From Rhexocercosporidium sp. MPI-PUGE-AT-0058 (taxonomy: Eukaryota; Ascomycota; Leotiomycetes; Helotiales), in the NCBI GenBank assembly GCA_020746875.1, contig JAGTJL010000001.1:4526001-4590000 (forward strand): 64,000 bases of DNA, in the 5' to 3' direction. The notes under the pieces are model-generated. The model saw only the letters and a program-made list of their open reading frames with translations. It had not been told where the DNA came from and ran no database searches. A program made the translations under genes and the position numbers. Position 1 is the stretch's first letter; every line of letters starts with the position of its first letter. Shown piece by piece: positions 43,312 to 54,959 of this stretch.

Positions 43312-44193
43312 ATGAGGGTAAGACAACTCCATTGTTCGTTAGACCAGGCTTTGTTTAACAAACTTCGCTGCGTTTCAAAACTTCACCAAGATCCTCGTGC
43401 AGTCAGTATAATAGAAAACCTCCTACCCTCCATAAGTCTCTACAAGGAGCATTACCTAAGATCAGACTCAGCGATTTCTCGTACAAGCCATAGTCCATCT
43501 ACAAACGATAGCACAGCTATGGCAAACGGCAGCGAAATGGTCTGTAAGGACATCAACTGGGACACCCAAGTGGCTGATGCCCCAGCAACAAGCAACAGAC
43601 AAACTGCCTGGTCGCCAGTAATCCAAAATATATTACCCAGTGATCACCAGAGTCCGCCAAGCAGCAACAACGTCACCTGGAAGGAGATCGATTGGAACCC
43701 TCCAGTAGCAAACAGCGGAAGGTCATCTCCTCCACTCAGCCCAAAGTCAAGGCGGGCAAGCCTCCCGTACCTTGCTCCAACACTTCCAATGAACAGTATT
43801 GAGAAAATTCCAGGGAGAGCAGATACGGGAGAGCTCTCACAAGGTCTGGGCCACAAGAGAAAGCTATCCTTGCCAGGCTCACCCTCTAACAGCAAGAGAC
43901 CGCCTTTCTTGACGACGCAAGGCCATTCGATCCTTGCGCGGACCTGGAGCCCAGAGGTCAAGGTTGGACCGCTCCTTGCCTCGCAATCTGGACCACAGGT
44001 GAGAAGCCGATTTCACTGTCCAACATGTCTGTTGTGTTTAGCATCTCAACAGCAAATCATGACCCACATCAATGAGACCTGTTTAACGCCACACACTTGC
44101 ATGAAGTGTAGCCGTAATTTCTCCAACAGAGCATGCTTGACCCGCCACAAGAAAAAAGTATGCTACCGAGATGGGGAAGCTAAACATGCATGA
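43312..44193 (+). CDS. C2HC two-finger protein with Ser/Pro-rich N-terminus
   Basis: Up to 293 aa from ATG 43312. A shorter 224-aa product would start at ATG 43519 (MANG), whose context resembles the sister genes; a GTAAG directly after 43312 also allows an intron. The N-terminal two thirds are Ser/Pro-rich, with a repeated C/W-K-[DE]-I-[ND]-W motif (about 43540 and 43680) and a basic HKRKLSLPGSP stretch. Two fingers lie at the C-terminus: CPTC...H-x4-C and CMKC...H-x4-C, both ending in Cys, as in the local family. It lacks the SIGL tail motif. Probably nuclear; function unknown. Confidence 0.65.
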   Translation: MRVRQLHCSLDQALFNKLRCVSKLHQDPRAVSIIENLLPSISLYKEHYLRSDSAISRTSHSPSTNDSTAMANGSEMVCKDINWDTQVADAPATSNRQTAWSPVIQNILPSDHQSPPSSNNVTWKEIDWNPPVANSGRSSPPLSPKSRRASLPYLAPTLPMNSIEKIPGRADTGELSQGLGHKRKLSLPGSPSNSKRPPFLTTQGHSILARTWSPEVKVGPLLASQSGPQVRSRFHCPTCLLCLASQQQIMTHINETCLTPHTCMKCSRNFSNRACLTRHKKKVCYRDGEAKHA

Positions 44194-44995
44194 GCGACGA
44201 CCTTTCTGAATCAGAGGGCCCGCTTGTGATGCGGATTTACAACGCCAATTTCACAATACTGATCATTAACCAACTGTGTATTATCATTTCTGCGCCACGT
44301 TAAGCATAAAGCAATCAAAGACTCCCAATAGATGTATTTTCCTATTTGAGGAGCACAATGGCCGCTGAGAAAAATGTGAAAACCTAAGTAAAGACTCATC
44401 AATGCAGCCTACACTACATTGCAGGGTCGTAATGGCTCCTCATGTTGATAGATTTATTTTTCTTTCGTACCCCTCGCTTAATTACCCCGCCTCCTTTGTT
44501 TAGCGAAGACCTTGTTGATGAAGAACAATGCCCATTGTCCGGCCCGATACAAACCTTCATTGGCCTTGCTATCTTCAATGAACAAGGAGAATAGTTTTTT
44601 TTTCGAGTGAACATAAATTTGCTGCATAGAAATGGTTGTACTCAGACAATACTCTAACAAAAATCCACCCTTAGGTCGTCATCTCTACTATTCTCACTCG
44701 AGACTTTGAATAGGAACCTTCTCTAGTTGAAGCGATCAGCACCACAGAAAAGTACTCGAAAAACGCACGTATAGACTCCAATACCACTACAGACAAAGCG
44801 ATCAAGCAAGAAGAGGAGGAAGAAGAGACGGACTGGTAAACTGCACTGATGGGCCTGTTGCACCTGCAAACCTCACATGGTTCTCAACAGCTTCACGTAC
44901 TGATATGACCATCTATAGAGGTAAAACGCTCATTTAAACGGCAAATAGATCCCGTTCCTGTAATTCTTCTAGTTCAATCCCGTCTCCAAGAAAGT
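44194..44995. other. intergenic, no complete gene
   Basis: An acid-rich plus frame without an ATG ends in KQEEEEEETDW at about 44840; a GTAAAC donor-like site overlaps its stop and a TTCTTCTAG acceptor-like site lies at 44972, so it could be an exon of the next small gene. The phases do not join cleanly, so no gene is called. Confidence 0.35.
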
Positions 44996-45136
44996 ATGAA
45001 CCCAGCGGAGAGTGCACAAAAACTACGCAAAAGTTTCAAAGAATGTCCCCGTTGCCAGACCCTGACCGGCAATCTTGCTTGCCACTTGCTTAAGAAGTGT
45101 AGAGCCCTGCCCCATAAGGATTGTATGCTGAATTAG
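44996..45136 (+). CDS. 46-aa single-finger C2HC fragment or mini-protein
   Basis: ATG 44996 to TAG 45134..45136. The peptide contains CPRCQTLTGNLACHLLKKC, a C-x2-C...H-x4-C finger like those in the other zinc-finger loci here. The frame is open upstream to a TTCTTCTAG acceptor-like site (44972), so it may be the last exon of a longer gene or a remnant. It is the smallest member of the family in this window. Confidence 0.4.
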   Translation: MNPAESAQKLRKSFKECPRCQTLTGNLACHLLKKCRALPHKDCMLN

Positions 45137-45438
45137 CATCAATATGCGTGACATTCCGATTTTTATTTCTCTCTCTTTACGCTCTACAGTACAGGAAAAG
45201 GCGAATTGGGTGACGCTTGTGGTGGTGCAACCCCTGCGCAGTTGTACCTTCAGGTACTGTTGATCACAAAAGTGGAAAGCCCAAGCTTGTCATCCTGCTC
45301 ACCCACTATTGCTTCTCTTCTTCCCTCTTTTTCATCTCTCTAGTGGCAGCGGCTTTGTGTCAGCAAGCATGGCTCCACAATTGAATGCTGCACAGGATAT
45401 TCTAATTAATAGTCTGCTAAATCAGTACGTAGCCATAG
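45137..45438. other. intergenic, no gene seen
   Basis: Spacer between the small finger ORF and the HET pseudogene. Confidence 0.4.
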
Positions 45439-47630
45439 CTATTTTAGTGTAATCTCCGTCGTCGGACAACCCCGAAACCAAGCTCCCTCGTCAGCGAGAA
45501 CGAATAGACCTATTCGCTTGAAGCTAACACCATTCTCAGAAGGTACTAACATCAGTCCCTGAAGTAAGCTTATTTGCAGACACCAGATCTCGGACCGGTA
45601 TGGAAGCCGATCTGACATGACGTCGAATGCACATTTCCCGATGGACACAGGCTCGAGAGACTGCTCTGAAGCGCTTAGGAGCTCGGTATCATAGGTCGAC
45701 TTATAATGCCCAAGTTCCAATTTGTCGCCTACAGACCCATTTTTCAGTCTGCCATGGATTATGAGGTGTCCATCTGTGACGGATCCAAGTGACCCGCCGA
45801 CAGGTCTTATATATGTATCCATGAATTCAATTCCAACCCCAGGTTCGCAGGGCAAGTTGGAAGTGCACAGCTGAAAGTCTACCTCACCATCGACGCAAGC
45901 CCAAGACCACGAAGGCGCTCTATATTCGGCAGGCCGCTTTTGCTCCGGATACCCACGCGGTGCCCAATATGATTCACTACGCCATAGCAATGCTAAGGGG
46001 AGGTGAGTCTTCCAGATTCCAGCAAGGTACTGGTCAGAGGTATGTCGTTGGAACTCCATGACAACACCCGCAAGAGCAGGTAGCTTGTCTCTGCAGAAAG
46101 TCATGTGCCGTTTCGTGTAGTCGGCCACAATGGAATGCCAGATATGGGGAATTCTTTTACTTTCGGCGGATGCCAACATGCTCGGGAGTCGATGCCACGT
46201 ACCGATACGATATATTTGCCGGCCGTTCTCGTGCATCTCGGACCATTCGGAGCAGTGCCAGGTCATGTGCGTCCGATTGTATCTCAGAATTCGGCCGCTC
46301 AGCGCCTCTTCTTGGAGAGTCCATGCCCTTGTGTCAATCGGACCTTTGATCCCGCGTCTATCAAATGCCTGGACGCAATAATCCTCCCCGTCGTAATCAT
46401 TTCCGAACGCGGAACGGCTTGCATGCGCTCCTCTGAAAACTTTGACAAGCGTTCCAGCGTTTCCAAAAACATGGCCAGGAGGGGCGTCCTGACTGGGCTG
46501 GCGGCGATTGAAGAATCCCTCTTGGCCGTCTTTAGCAGCTGCGGCAGTCACAGTCAGTAAGGCATTCTTGTAAATATCAGCCATCTTCGCCGATTCAGCC
46601 TCCCAATCCGTTAGTGAGTCTTAGATGATACAGATCGAATCAATCCACACGTAGCGAATGCCAATTCGGCGAGCCAGAAGCACTGTGTCCTGAAATGTCT
46701 TTGGCAGCGACTTTAGTGGTATAGACTGGCACATTACCGACAATGTCGCCTGTGTCGTCTTGAACATAGGTGCTTAGCCCCAGCAGTGGCTGAGGGACAC
46801 CCAGTGCCCAGATTCGCCCTTGCTCACATAGAGCTTCGGATCATATGAATCTTCCGATAATCCCACATCAATGACACGGGTGGGAAGAGGACTCTCCTCA
46901 ACCTTGCACTTGTGCTTCTTGGAGCATGTAGAAACCCAGTTTCGAACAAGCTGTATCGAGTGCTCCGAGCCAGAGTCAATGTTCATCGGCCTCGGGATCC
47001 GCCATTTTGACGATGTTCTAACTGAGCATGCGAGTGAGCAGCGTAATCACCAAGCGACCACGTAATAGCATACCTGATGTCGCATACATCCGCAGCTCTT
47101 GGTTCAAGCTATCACAAGTGATCCAAATCTGATTAAGTCCGTGCCTATTCGCGTCATCCGGACTGCTGCCCTCGGGGCGCGTTCTGCTATCCTGAATCCG
47201 AACAGCCGAGAACGAAGTGCCGACTATTTCGTTGAAAGATTCTGATATTCGCCCTCGCATAGTTGAATTTGCGAGAATCATTCTCGTAGCTCCATCTCAG
47301 AAGTGGAGATTCGGTAAGGCATCGAGACAGTAAAGCGCAGCAGTCGCAGCTCCGAGCGGACGCAAGCAAACGCTTGTGATTTTTATGATGAATAAACACT
47401 CTTCGCATTCCAGAGATGGTGGTTGATCTGCATAGAACGCACAAACTTTGCCCATCCAATTCTGTGTCGGAGAGTGCTGGATCCTGAAAAACATCCGGGA
47501 CAGAATCTCTGCTGGTATATCTCATGATGAGTTTCACGATGTGGGTTTTCGGTGCTGCTTGTTCGGAAGTGGGAGGACTCGAGCGAAGTAGAGTTTGATA
47601 ATATCGTGACGGAGTTGCAGGCTGTGCCAA
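45439..47630 (-). pseudogene. HET-domain pseudogene with CAA-to-TAA type stops
   Basis: Minus-strand HET gene from MAQPATPS (47630) to 45439. The N-terminal part has CVLC and CDCC pairs (to about 47270), then changes frame. A GTATGC...CTCAG intron near 47072-47021 fits. The HET domain then reads VSLSHCWG, stop, APMFKTT...IGIRYVWIDSICII, stop, DSLTDWEAESAKMADIYKNA in one unbroken frame. The stops are TAA at about 46774 and 46622, where relatives have Gln, so CAA-to-TAA explains both. Downstream 381 codons are open, with DTRAWTLQEEALSGRILRY and PSWSWACVDG. Apart from the upstream frame change, two nonsense changes are the main damage. Confidence 0.8.
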
Positions 47631-50600
47631 CAGGACAGCTGAGCCCTTAGCCGCTGCAGTGAGGCTGTTCTCCGAAGCCCGGACAGCTCCATAACTCGAG
47701 ATCTAGTCACAGCCTTGTCACGACAAGCAATACGTATATGCTGCTTAGATTTTCCCTCCGAATTTGAGGTCTTCCTCCCTTCGAGATTGTTCTCTCGCAC
47801 TCTCCCTACGAGTATGAAACTTGGTACCCAGCCTTGGTACCAAGTTGACTGGGTCTATTTTTCTACAAATCATTAGATGGGATGGTCTTTGTCTGCCGTT
47901 TGCCTTAGGTTCTGCTGGTTCTGCTTATGGTAATTTTCCACAGAGCTGATTGGGTCGCATTTGCCAGCTGCTCGATCTCTTCACACGCTCCGACCCGGAC
48001 GTGGCTGGGTACAGCCCGCTCCTCGATCACCTAGATCGACCTCGTGGTCCATTGGCGGCCCCGCAGCAGCTTTGCCGTGCCGCAGCATCTCTACATCTTG
48101 ACTAGAAAGCGGCAGCATCACGGACAGCCGCTTCGACACGGCGGACTATCGGTGGAAGCACAGGGGCCTGCCATCTGTGGGTATCCGCATTTCCCTCTGG
48201 CCATAGTGGTGATGGAGCCGTATGGAGGAGCGGAGGGGAGACCACACCGGGTGAGTAAACAACCCTCCTTTCAGATCATTGCCTTGCTGTTAATATTTTT
48301 GTTTCATTTCCCACTATTGGCGGCATTTGCCCAGATTTTCCCTGGCTTACTTTGACGTGATAAAACCGCCTCGATCCAGGTTTCCTTAACGGACTTTGAG
48401 ACAATCGCGCTGCTCTCTATGATCTAGACGGCGTTAGACGGTGTATGTTGATTCGAAATGTAGACCTGTGAACGTGCGCAATGGGAATCGTTCAAAGTCT
48501 TACCCCTCTTCTTTCTTGTTTTCACACTGATTCACCCTCCGATACAGGTATGAAGACACCCCACTCGGCCCGATGAATATCTCGCACTTCGCCGGTCGTG
48601 CCACCACCTGGCTAGACCCGGCCCGAAACCTCACACAGACTCGTCTCTTCCCGCTTAGACTCACATCTGTGAACAATCAGGGGACGAGATCAAACTCCAC
48701 AGCAGAGCCATCCACGTTGCGGGAAGCCCCATCTACAGGGCCCCCCTCCACCCCCAACACCACCCTGTCCCAACGTTATATAGTGGAGACCTTTTGCTTA
48801 TCACTTAAACGCAAAAGGGGCAGATTTCAATCTGTCTTAGAGACTCAGACAAGGAATGTAGGGAAATTGATTTGGTACGAAGTATATTAACAGAGTAACC
48901 GCAAGGAGGAGTAACTTTGTCACCGTACAGTAAAAGCAGCTGAACCACGGACAACGGCTGGTCCGCAAGCAACGGCAAAAACCCCTATCGCACGAACTCT
49001 CTGTGCTGTTCCCCTCATTGCACGTCGGGGAGGAGGAGGCGTCGTCTCGGTAAGCCGAGCGCTCATGTCGCTTATCGTTTTGGGACAGACTGGCTGGCTC
49101 GGGAGATGGCCTAGCTGAGTCGGTACTCTTCCAGAGGGTGGCGAGTTAGACAGCGGCAGACGGATGCAAAGTCCTACGTACGCGGCATGGAAAGCGTTTC
49201 TTGCTAACATGAGTCGCAGGTGAGACGAACCTTTTGGCTTGCGAAGGAGCCGTGGCTGTTCGGCGACGTAGGCTCCCCGACCTGACGTGAACGAAGCGTT
49301 TGAAAGGAGAAGAAAAACAAAAACGGGATGACGCAGAACGAGAGATGAATCCGCCTCCATTTTGACAGCCTCTTTTATGCTAGCAGACTTGATCAATTAA
49401 TTCAAAGCGTTTCTCACCGGCTTCCAGCAAGATATGGAGTACAGGGAGCGGGCAGGTGGATCCAGAAAAGGCTTGTTTGAGTTCGAACGACTTCTCGTAA
49501 CCCCTACTGTAATTCCCATGCGAGACAACAAAGGGCCGATTTGACCTTCCTTCCTGCTGATAAGTCGTATCCTTACTGTAGGCCTGTTACGAAGCTCGTA
49601 TATCGATTGAAGCTGCATTTTTGGCCGTCTTATACTTCCTCAAATTTCCTATACTTCCTTATCTATCTGCTCCTCCATCTCCAACTTCCTGTGCTAGCTT
49701 GAACCTTGGTTTACATCTCCAGGACCACAACTCGTGCGACGCACATTCTCTTGGCCATGATTGGATCCGAACCAGAAACAGCTCCCTGCAATCAACCTTG
49801 CTTCCAAATGTCTGCCTCTACAGTTAGAGGCTAGACCATTCTCGAAGATCTTTAAGGTCCTGTGGTTGGTCGGAGCTACCTCCGTAAGGATGCCGGCCTT
49901 CAGCGCTCGTCCAGGATGGTACTTGTACTTGGGAATTCTGATGGCCAATTACCGTGTACGACCAGGTGAACACCTTTTAACTTTGCAAGACCTTACCCCT
50001 CACTAGAGGTTTGAGGATCTCAATAACGTGGGGCGAGAGAGCAAGTCGCTATCCCTTAACTGCGGTAATTATGCACGTCAGCTTCGGGGAGCAAGCGCTG
50101 TCGGTTCAGTGGTGGGGGCACTATCCGTGCTTGACAAGACGCTGATCGTCAAGCCCGTGGGTGCCAGTTACGCTAAACTCGGGCTTCGCTTACAGGGCTT
50201 CCAGGGCTTCAGGAGCGTGCATGGAATCGCAGTTAGGGGGAAGATAAGTACTTTCCAAATGATGCTTTCCGATAGGGAGGCCTGATATCCTGTAAAATGG
50301 TTGTTCAAATAAGTATATGTATAAGTTCAGCGATAGATTAGGGGGCACAGTTTCGAGTTTCTACCACCGCCCTTCCAAAGTAGAGAGTAATGCACCAACA
50401 TGACTCCCGTCGACTCGAGGACTTACCAGCAGCCACGGACAATCCCCCACTCCCTCAATCGCTCACCTGCATATTCTACTAGGTATACCCCGGCATTGTT
50501 TCACTTTCCCCAGACAAAAGAATTAGCAAAAAGTAGGGTGGGAGGCGACGGACATCCCTCAGCCCACGCGGTTCGGTCTCGATCTGGAGACGTTTCCACC

Positions 50601-51122
50601 AATGTTCCTAGATCGCGTCCCGTCTACTTAGGAAAAGTTTTAGTATGTGTGCGAGCAGTCTTATTCGTCGAATTCATGCACGGTTTCAACACTAGATGCT
50701 TGGGATGGGCTCAAGAAGTAATCCAAATAAAGAAGGGGTTCAAAAGCAACGAGAAAAGCTTCTGAATGGTTCAGATGACGACAGGGTAGTTGAAAGCGAG
50801 TTGGGAGCGGAGCCGTTGGTGTCCAGAACAATGGATGGATGAATGAATGAATGAACTGGTTCCAAAAACTCCAATTTCTCCGTCTAGACTGGGTTCAACC
50901 ATCCCTTTCCCTTGGTAAAACCCAAACGCAGACGCTTTCAAAGCAAATACTCCTCGAGCTGTAACACCATATTCCAAGCAAAGTACATGTAATCCCATCA
51001 GCAGTGGAGCCTGAACTGCTTCAAATTCAACAACCTCGCAATGATATCGTACATCCCCTCCATCCTCAGTTGATTCCGTTCCGTCTAGATGCCCCGCCCA
51101 AAATAAAACAAAAGAAAGAGTA
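47631..51122. other. gene-poor stretch, no supported gene
   Basis: About 3.5 kb with only short, overlapping frames of 60-158 codons in mixed phases on both strands (for example 48044, 48573, 48920, 50400, 50771), none with a domain I recognise. It contains a diverged copy of part of the 36.9-kb ORF (49433..49485) and a tRNA-like stem near 48780-48840 that does not fold completely. A GAATGAATGAATGAAT short run lies near 50840. Probably non-coding or decayed sequence. Confidence 0.4.
49433..49485 (+). repeat. diverged copy of part of the ORF at 36749..37198
   Basis: ATGGAGTACAGGGAGCGGGC and the following 30 bases match 36911..36963 at roughly three quarters of positions, with the coded peptides E-R-A-G-G-S and L-F-E-F preserved. 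The flanks do not match, so this is a short dispersed duplication. Confidence 0.55.
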
Positions 51123-52383
51123 TTACGAATAAAACGACGAAGGTAGCAATTGTTTTTGCCCGATCTTCCACATCCTGCGTGTAATCCTAAGAGCCTGAGC
51201 TGAAGCAACCCCGTCTGCCGCTGGTGGTAGAATGAATTGGTCTTCGCTGCCCTTTTGTAGCGTCATGATGATCGTTGCGATTTGCATAATGACATTTGGA
51301 ACGTAGTATATCAACTAAATAATAAGTCAGACAATGAAGTCGAGGCACCACATAGATGAGAATCGTCCCACTCACACTACCATGTAGCAGTTCTCGTCCA
51401 ATGCTCAAGAACCCGCTGCCCTGACTGATTCGAAAGAGCTGCACGACATTAGCTATCTACGACGCACAATCATAGTCCTCTTCAAGGGAAACCCGTCTGG
51501 ATTGCTCACCTTGTACGTGCAAAGGACAAAACAGAGACAGTCGAAAGTAGCTTGCAATAGAAAGATCAGATACACGTAAGGCGACGATGGGCCGAAAATG
51601 CAGCCGACATTTCCTGGAAGATTGAATGCTGTTGTTTTGAGGGACTCTGAGAAAGCAAACACAGGACCTGCAAATCTGGAGTTGAATTAGAAATGGCTTC
51701 CTCGCGACGGAATGAACTTACAAGAACAGTATCATGAACACCAGGAGATACTTATTCTCTTGGTAGAGAGCTTGAACCCTATTGGCACATTAGAATTTGG
51801 ATTGATTGATGTGGTCATAAATTCCAGAACTGGGGTACATGCCTGATTAATAGCAAAGCCTGTGACGTGAATATGGTAATTGATTCCGAAATAACGGCAA
51901 GTTTATACACCGGAAGACAGTGACTTCCAGTATAAACTGCAAAAAGCCAGGAGTCGGTTAGTGTGACGAGGCAGGAGAGCCTACTGAGTCAGTACATAAT
52001 CCACAACAGCTCAAAATGGAGAACGCAGTGATGAATTTACCTGTTCACGACAAAAAGGACCGTCGCATAATTGAACCGTCGCCGAAAGATGAATTCGAGA
52101 TCTCCAGGGAGCGATAGAATTGTACTAGAAACTCCAGTCAGAATTTGGTATCTTGAGTTAGAAGTGACAAGGTATTGTAGTATAAACAACTCACTCCCAA
52201 TAGTATCCGCCACTGTGAAGATAATCTATTAGCACATCGCGCCGCAGCTTGCAAACATAGGGATACGCACACGACTATCGACCCAAAAATTTGAGACTTC
52301 CATGTCGCACGTACATCTCTCTGAGAAGGTAACAACCCATAGCCCCAAGGAGGTACGACCTGTGTATTCGAAAGAGTGGACAT
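51123..52383 (-). CDS. multispanning membrane protein (DUF6533-like), eight exons
   Basis: Minus-strand exons: 52383..52271, 52212..52195, 52124..52041, 51983..51843, 51778..51722, 51675..51510, 51438..51376, 51314..51123; 277 aa. The splicing was built so that every junction keeps phase. The product reads GGYYWDTILSLPGDLEFIFRRRFNYATVLFVVNR near the N-terminus, then hydrophobic helices (VYKLAVISESITIFTSQALLLI, YLLVFMILFLFAGPVFAF, YVYLIFLLQATFDCLCFVLC, LIYYVPNVIMQIATIIM). The W-D-x-x-x-x-L-x-x-E-x-x-x-x-[WF]-x-R-[RK] start and about seven segments recall DUF6533 and related fungal integral membrane proteins. Exon 2 is only 18 nt. The intron after exon 4 has a GC donor (AG|GCATGT). Function unknown. 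Confidence 0.65.
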
Positions 52384-54184
52384 GTTCTCGAATTTGGTTT
52401 TGCGCTATGCCGACAAAAGTTTCTGGTACTGGCGTCATATATCTTCTCCAGCAAACTCGGGGACTGACTTCAAATCTACCAGGGAATTTCTCACCCTTGC
52501 GAGAAGCCACCAACAGCGTCGACAAACACATGAGAGGCAAGCGGCCGAAGCCACAAAAGCCCATCCCAGCCAAAGGTAATGCACTTGTTCGAGGACCGAC
52601 CCTGAGAGATACAGCAATCACACGGCATACCCCTGAACGTGCCCGGCTTCTTTGCGCCAAGCTAAACGAAGCGGCCAAACATTTGTTTTGTTCCCGGTTT
52701 GGAAACGCTCGGTCAAATTAGACGTCTTTCCAAGGCCGCATCCTGGCTTGGCCGGGTACTAGGCTCGTCGGGTCATCCTTAAGATATCCCCGGACGCACC
52801 TCGCCTTTTTAAAGTGGAGCATAACCTCTACTTCGCGTGAGGAACAACGACTTAAATTGAGACGGGACAGGCCAACCGAGACATTCTTCTCATTCCAACA
52901 ATGGCTTTCAGCTCGGCACAATGGACTTTCGATTGCATAAATAGGCATGGATATGGCGTCTCGGGGGGGGGGACGAGTATACCCAGAGTATGTAGCACAA
53001 CTCCAGCATAACAGGGTTGGCTCTTTCAGAGGTTGTCCCCCAGGCCTTCCTTATGCAGGCCTGAATTCAGACTTCGAGCTTGTGGCGAGGGACTTCAGAA
53101 CCCTCCAACCGGAGCGCAAGTGCAAGAGATCATCCAAGACAGTGGGATGTTTAGATTGACGTATCCGGCCAAAGTTTTAGCAAGCGCCCCTCCTCACGGA
53201 ATGCCCGAGAAAGTGGCGTAAGATTCGTTTAGATCAGAATCAATACTGTACAGTACTGGACAATCAGCCTACAGATAATGCACGACAGCAAAGACAAAAA
53301 AGAAATAACAAGCCGACGACATCATAATCCTCAGAAGGAAACAATCCGCGACGTCTTTAGAGAGGCACGAATAACTTACTACGGTACATACACATCTCCG
53401 CTTCGGCCCGACAACAGCTTGCGCGCACAGCTGACATTCTCAAGTCGCGAAGTGAGGGAAAGGAAGGGTAAGTGAGGGTCTCTATTTACCTGGTGCTAGG
53501 CAAGCTACCACGACCCCGAACGCCCCTCTCTATAACCTCGATAAGAGAGTTATAAGAATCGATTAAGTGAGTAAGTAAGTAAGTAGGTGCGAAGTATTCA
53601 AGTGAATACATATGCTTTTAAGCACTTCGTGGTTACTGAGGGAGGGCCCTAAATTAAACGAGCTAAGAATTCATTGACTCCCCTATTTAAGCGAATCAAG
53701 ATTCTCACGAATACTCCGCCAAGATTGGCAGCCATTATCTCATGTACAGGCACATGAGAAGTGGCATACCCATGTGGAATTTGTGGACATGGTAGGTTCT
53801 TTCCTTTACATGGAAAGCATTTTCAAGCATAGTTATTGCTAGTGGCTCCGCACGAACAAAGCAGTTGTCTGTAGACCGAAGAGACGTCAGCACAAAAATC
53901 CACTTTGTTTCTCGCGTCAGAACAATCAGGTGTTTGAAATTCTTTGTAGCGAAAGACAATGCACTTTCTTGTACGAAATAATTTAAACAAAGCCTTACGA
54001 CTTACCGAATAAAGAGTTGTTAGTAAACTTTCAAACAGGCTCCTTGGAACATACATATAACTACCCATCTGCCACGCAGAATCAAAAGACCGAAATCATC
54101 AACATATTCTCCTTCTTCCATCACCCACACACATCAGTATCATATCTTACTACAGATAAGTACCCAGATCAGATTTCATCAACG
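52384..54184. other. intergenic, no supported gene
   Basis: Short frames such as 52302..52721 lie opposite the membrane-protein gene or lack recognisable content. A G-rich run (about 52968-52975) and a GTAA(GTAA)n run (about 53565-53585) are present. The last 100 bases are an A/C-rich leader for the zinc-finger gene. Confidence 0.45.
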
Positions 54185-54865
54185 ATGACTTCCTACTCCA
54201 AAATCCCAATCGTCCTCGACAACTCGATCCTGGACTTGATTCCCGACCACACACGCGTGGCACCCCGTTCTCATCCATCGGAGGCTAGGCCTCAGATTAT
54301 CTCTCTCTACACAGCCAAGCTGCGCGAGGAGATTTATCGAGGACTAAATGCAGCAATGAATGCAAACCCGGCTATGAGAGTGCAGCCATCGATCCCGTCT
54401 GTCGTGGTCACGGAAGCCGAAGACGTGGATAGAAATGAGCATGTTGGAAGGATTATGGATGCTCAAGTGCCAGATGATGAGCCAGAGAAGTCGAAATCTT
54501 CGTCGTCGTCGCTAGCACCATTGACACCAGCGTCTCGTACACCCCTACCATTTGGTCCACCCAACTCCGTAACACAGGCAGACTCCATCGTACCCGCTGG
54601 CAGCGATTCAGCATTCCCACAGCCGCTGCTAATTCCCGATACCCGAAAATTCGCATGTCCCATCTGCGGTAAGTCCTTCTACCAGAAAACATACACGGTC
54701 CAGCATATTGAATCAGCATGCCAGACGAGCAAGGTTTTCATGTGTCCTATCGAAAATTGTAGGTTTCGAGCCCACATGCGGGACCTTGTGGTGCGGCACT
54801 GCCAGAGATCCTCCAAGCATAGTCTCAAGATCAAACACGGTGAAGTGCTATTTCTGCCTCTTTAG
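54185..54865 (+). CDS. C2HC/C2H2 two-finger protein with acidic-Ser N-terminus
   Basis: Intronless 226-aa protein from ATG 54185 (MTSYSK); the frame is open further upstream but that part has the leader composition of sister genes. The N-terminal 150 residues are Ser/Pro/Asp-rich with a short helix (YTAKLREEIYRGLNAAM). Finger 1 is CPICGKSF...H-x4-C (about residues 157-178), ending in Cys like the local family. Finger 2 is C-x4-C...H-x6-H (about 185-210). It ends KHGEVLFLPL and has no SIGL tail. It may be transcribed into the unusual splice-site-rich region that follows. Probably nuclear; function unknown. Confidence 0.7.
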   Translation: MTSYSKIPIVLDNSILDLIPDHTRVAPRSHPSEARPQIISLYTAKLREEIYRGLNAAMNANPAMRVQPSIPSVVVTEAEDVDRNEHVGRIMDAQVPDDEPEKSKSSSSSLAPLTPASRTPLPFGPPNSVTQADSIVPAGSDSAFPQPLLIPDTRKFACPICGKSFYQKTYTVQHIESACQTSKVFMCPIENCRFRAHMRDLVVRHCQRSSKHSLKIKHGEVLFLPL

Positions 54866-54959
54866 AGAGAGAAAGAAATGTGCACTTTGTGGGTGGTCCT
54901 GTCGATTGTCAATGGTTAATTTCTCATTAGTCTTTTCGTTACTCTTTATCGAAACCTAA

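Noticed and set aside
48770..48850. tRNA-like sequence: CCTTTTGC/GCAAAAGG stem and GGCAG-ATTTCAAT-CTGTC T-arm-like hairpin
   Set aside because: The anticodon loop would be 13 nt, there is no D-arm of normal form and no matching acceptor stem.
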